This document shows positions 7,124 through 8,019 of a DNA stretch of 8,019 nt, one piece after another. The DNA is taken from contig JAFGGR010000130.1 in assembly GCA_016930475.1 (NCBI GenBank), forward strand, positions 1 through 8,019. Direction: 5' to 3'. This stretch comes from Clostridiales bacterium (GTDB taxonomy: Bacteria; Bacillota; Clostridia; Saccharofermentanales; Saccharofermentanaceae). The position numbers were made by a program, and so were the translations under genes. Position 1 is the stretch's first letter; every line of letters starts with the position of its first letter. Below the pieces are notes generated by a model, which had not been told where the DNA came from, did not search any database, and saw only the letters and a program-made list of their open reading frames with translations.

Positions 7124-7148
7124 ACATAAGAATAGGTGAAAACGGATT

Positions 7149-8019
7149 ATGAAGAAGAAGACCCAGTACAAGAAGAGACCGACCAAAGCATTTCTGATCG
7201 GAGGAATCGTCCTAGCGGCATTGGTCGCTATCGGATCCGCAACGTTTTATTTTGCGAACGGCGGAAAGCTTCCGGGTCCGACGCCGAGCGACAAGGCCGC
7301 AGAATCTTTAAATAAGATGAAGGTCGTTCTGGACGTCGGAACGATTTACAATGGTATTTTCATTGACGGTCAGGATGTCTCCGGAAAGACGAAGCAAGAA
7401 GCTCTTTCTTTGTTTGAAGGGGGATCCTTAACAAACAGCCCGCAGTTGAATATCATCCTTTCCGTCAGTGATGTCGAGTATCCGTTGAAAACTGCGGGAT
7501 TGGTATTGGAATCCAACGTCGCTGAAATGGTCGAGCAAGCCTATCAGTACGGAAGAACGGCAACAGGGACCTCGGAAGAGGCGATCATCCAGGCAAGATA
7601 CCAACAGGTTATGGACTTGGCGACATCGCCGAAGTATTTTCAAACCTCGTATACCCTGAGCGAGGAGAAGGTCAGTGAGCTGGTTCACGAGGTGTTGGAT
7701 CCTTTGAATACCGAGATGATCGAGCCGGTCGTTGAGGGTTTTGATGTCGAGAAATTGGCGTTCATCATCGGCGACTCTCAGGAGGGTATCACTCTCGGCA
7801 TCGAAGACGCGATTCGAAGAGTCAAGGAAGCCCTGGATAACGGGGAGTATACGAAGACCATAGCGGTCGGAGCGAGTATTGTTCAGCCTTCGGCGACCAA
7901 GGAATTCCTGGAAAGTTACTTGGGCCTTGTTTCTTCGACAAAGACCAGTACCAAGAACGACAAGAACCGGGACACCAATATCCGCTTGGTTTGTGAGAAG
8001 GTCGACGGGTTGGTGCTTC
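7149..8019 (+). CDS. VanW family protein, membrane-anchored, N-terminal part
   Basis: The gene runs off the right edge; 290 codons are visible. It starts at the ATG at 7149, with AGGTG at 7135-7139 nine bases upstream. The product begins with a lysine-rich stretch (MKKKTQYKKRPTK) and one hydrophobic helix at about 14-36, so it is probably anchored in the membrane with its bulk outside. IYNGIFIDGQDVSGKTKQEAL, near residues 66-86, is typical of the region before the peptidoglycan-binding-like domain found in VanW-family proteins. An EQAYQYGR motif follows, near 129-136. The VanW domain itself opens at about 263-290, with STKTSTKNDKNRDTNI followed by VDGLVL; the PGE...SFN part would lie just beyond the edge. 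VanW proteins are named from vancomycin-resistance clusters, but most, in Clostridia especially, are ordinary envelope proteins of unknown function. There is no van gene cluster here, so no resistance role should be assumed. Confidence 0.9.
   Translation, partial: MKKKTQYKKRPTKAFLIGGIVLAALVAIGSATFYFANGGKLPGPTPSDKAAESLNKMKVVLDVGTIYNGIFIDGQDVSGKTKQEALSLFEGGSLTNSPQLNIILSVSDVEYPLKTAGLVLESNVAEMVEQAYQYGRTATGTSEEAIIQARYQQVMDLATSPKYFQTSYTLSEEKVSELVHEVLDPLNTEMIEPVVEGFDVEKLAFIIGDSQEGITLGIEDAIRRVKEALDNGEYTKTIAVGASIVQPSATKEFLESYLGLVSSTKTSTKNDKNRDTNIRLVCEKVDGLVL

Larger units (their letters stand above)
6869..7148. other. AT-rich divergent intergenic region
   Basis: This 280-base gap separates two divergent genes. 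It is markedly AT-rich: sampled 60-base blocks at 6961-7020 and 7081-7140 are about 27-28% G+C, against about 50% in the coding regions. It holds a candidate promoter in each direction and two inverted repeats in the leader of the plus-strand gene. An A-rich pair of near-identical strings (AAAAAGCC, then AAAAAAGCC) lies at about 6956-6975. I see no small gene with a ribosome binding site here. Confidence 0.6.

Noticed and set aside
7099..7126. A BirA operator at the palindrome before the VanW-family gene
   Set aside because: The half-sites (TTGTTTAC / GTAAAACA) only loosely resemble biotin operators, the spacing is wrong, and a VanW-family protein is not a biotin gene.
7149..8019. A vancomycin-resistance gene
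   Set aside because: VanW-family proteins are common outside resistance clusters, and no vanHAX, vanRS or related gene is visible.

Overview
This 8 kb window looks like a piece of a Bacillota chromosome, probably Clostridia. The genes are tightly packed and roughly half G+C, with strong AGGAGG-type ribosome binding sites. The gene families are typical of low-GC Gram-positives: a YfhO membrane protein, a BirA with a DNA-binding domain, a PgcA-type phosphohexomutase, a small zinc-phospholipase-like protein and a VanW-family protein. The order or species cannot be read from the sequence alone. I see no insertion sequence, CRISPR array, tRNA, rRNA, phage gene or recognisable defence system.

Layout. 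Positions 1-280 (minus strand) hold the first 93 codons of a family-2 glycosyltransferase of the polyprenyl-phosphate type, cut by the left edge. A 163-base divergent gap separates it from a plus-strand cluster: yfhO (444-3290), birA (3287-4282, overlapping yfhO by ATGA) and pgcA (4307-6094, 24 bases after birA). Past pgcA comes a convergent minus-strand gene for a zinc-dependent phospholipase C-like protein (6218-6868). It ends in a strong hairpin with a T-rich tail that works in the minus direction. A 280-base AT-rich divergent region follows, and then the first 290 codons of a membrane-anchored VanW-family protein (7149 to the right edge).

How the parts may work together. PgcA interconverts glucose-6-P and glucose-1-P, the precursor of UDP-glucose. 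A CsbB/GtrB-like glycosyltransferase loads a sugar from a nucleotide donor onto undecaprenyl phosphate. YfhO is a GT-C-like multi-pass protein, linked in Bacillus subtilis with CsbB to glycosylation of lipoteichoic acid. The left two thirds of the window therefore reads as a cell-envelope glycosylation module with biotin protein ligase embedded in it. The VanW-family protein, with its peptidoglycan-binding-like region, is also an envelope protein. The link is an inference from gene families and neighbourhood.

Nothing here demands a wholly new system. The points most worth a second look are the GT2/YfhO/PgcA grouping, the signal-less phospholipase-like protein with an intact zinc-ligand pattern, and the palindromic leader of the VanW-family gene.
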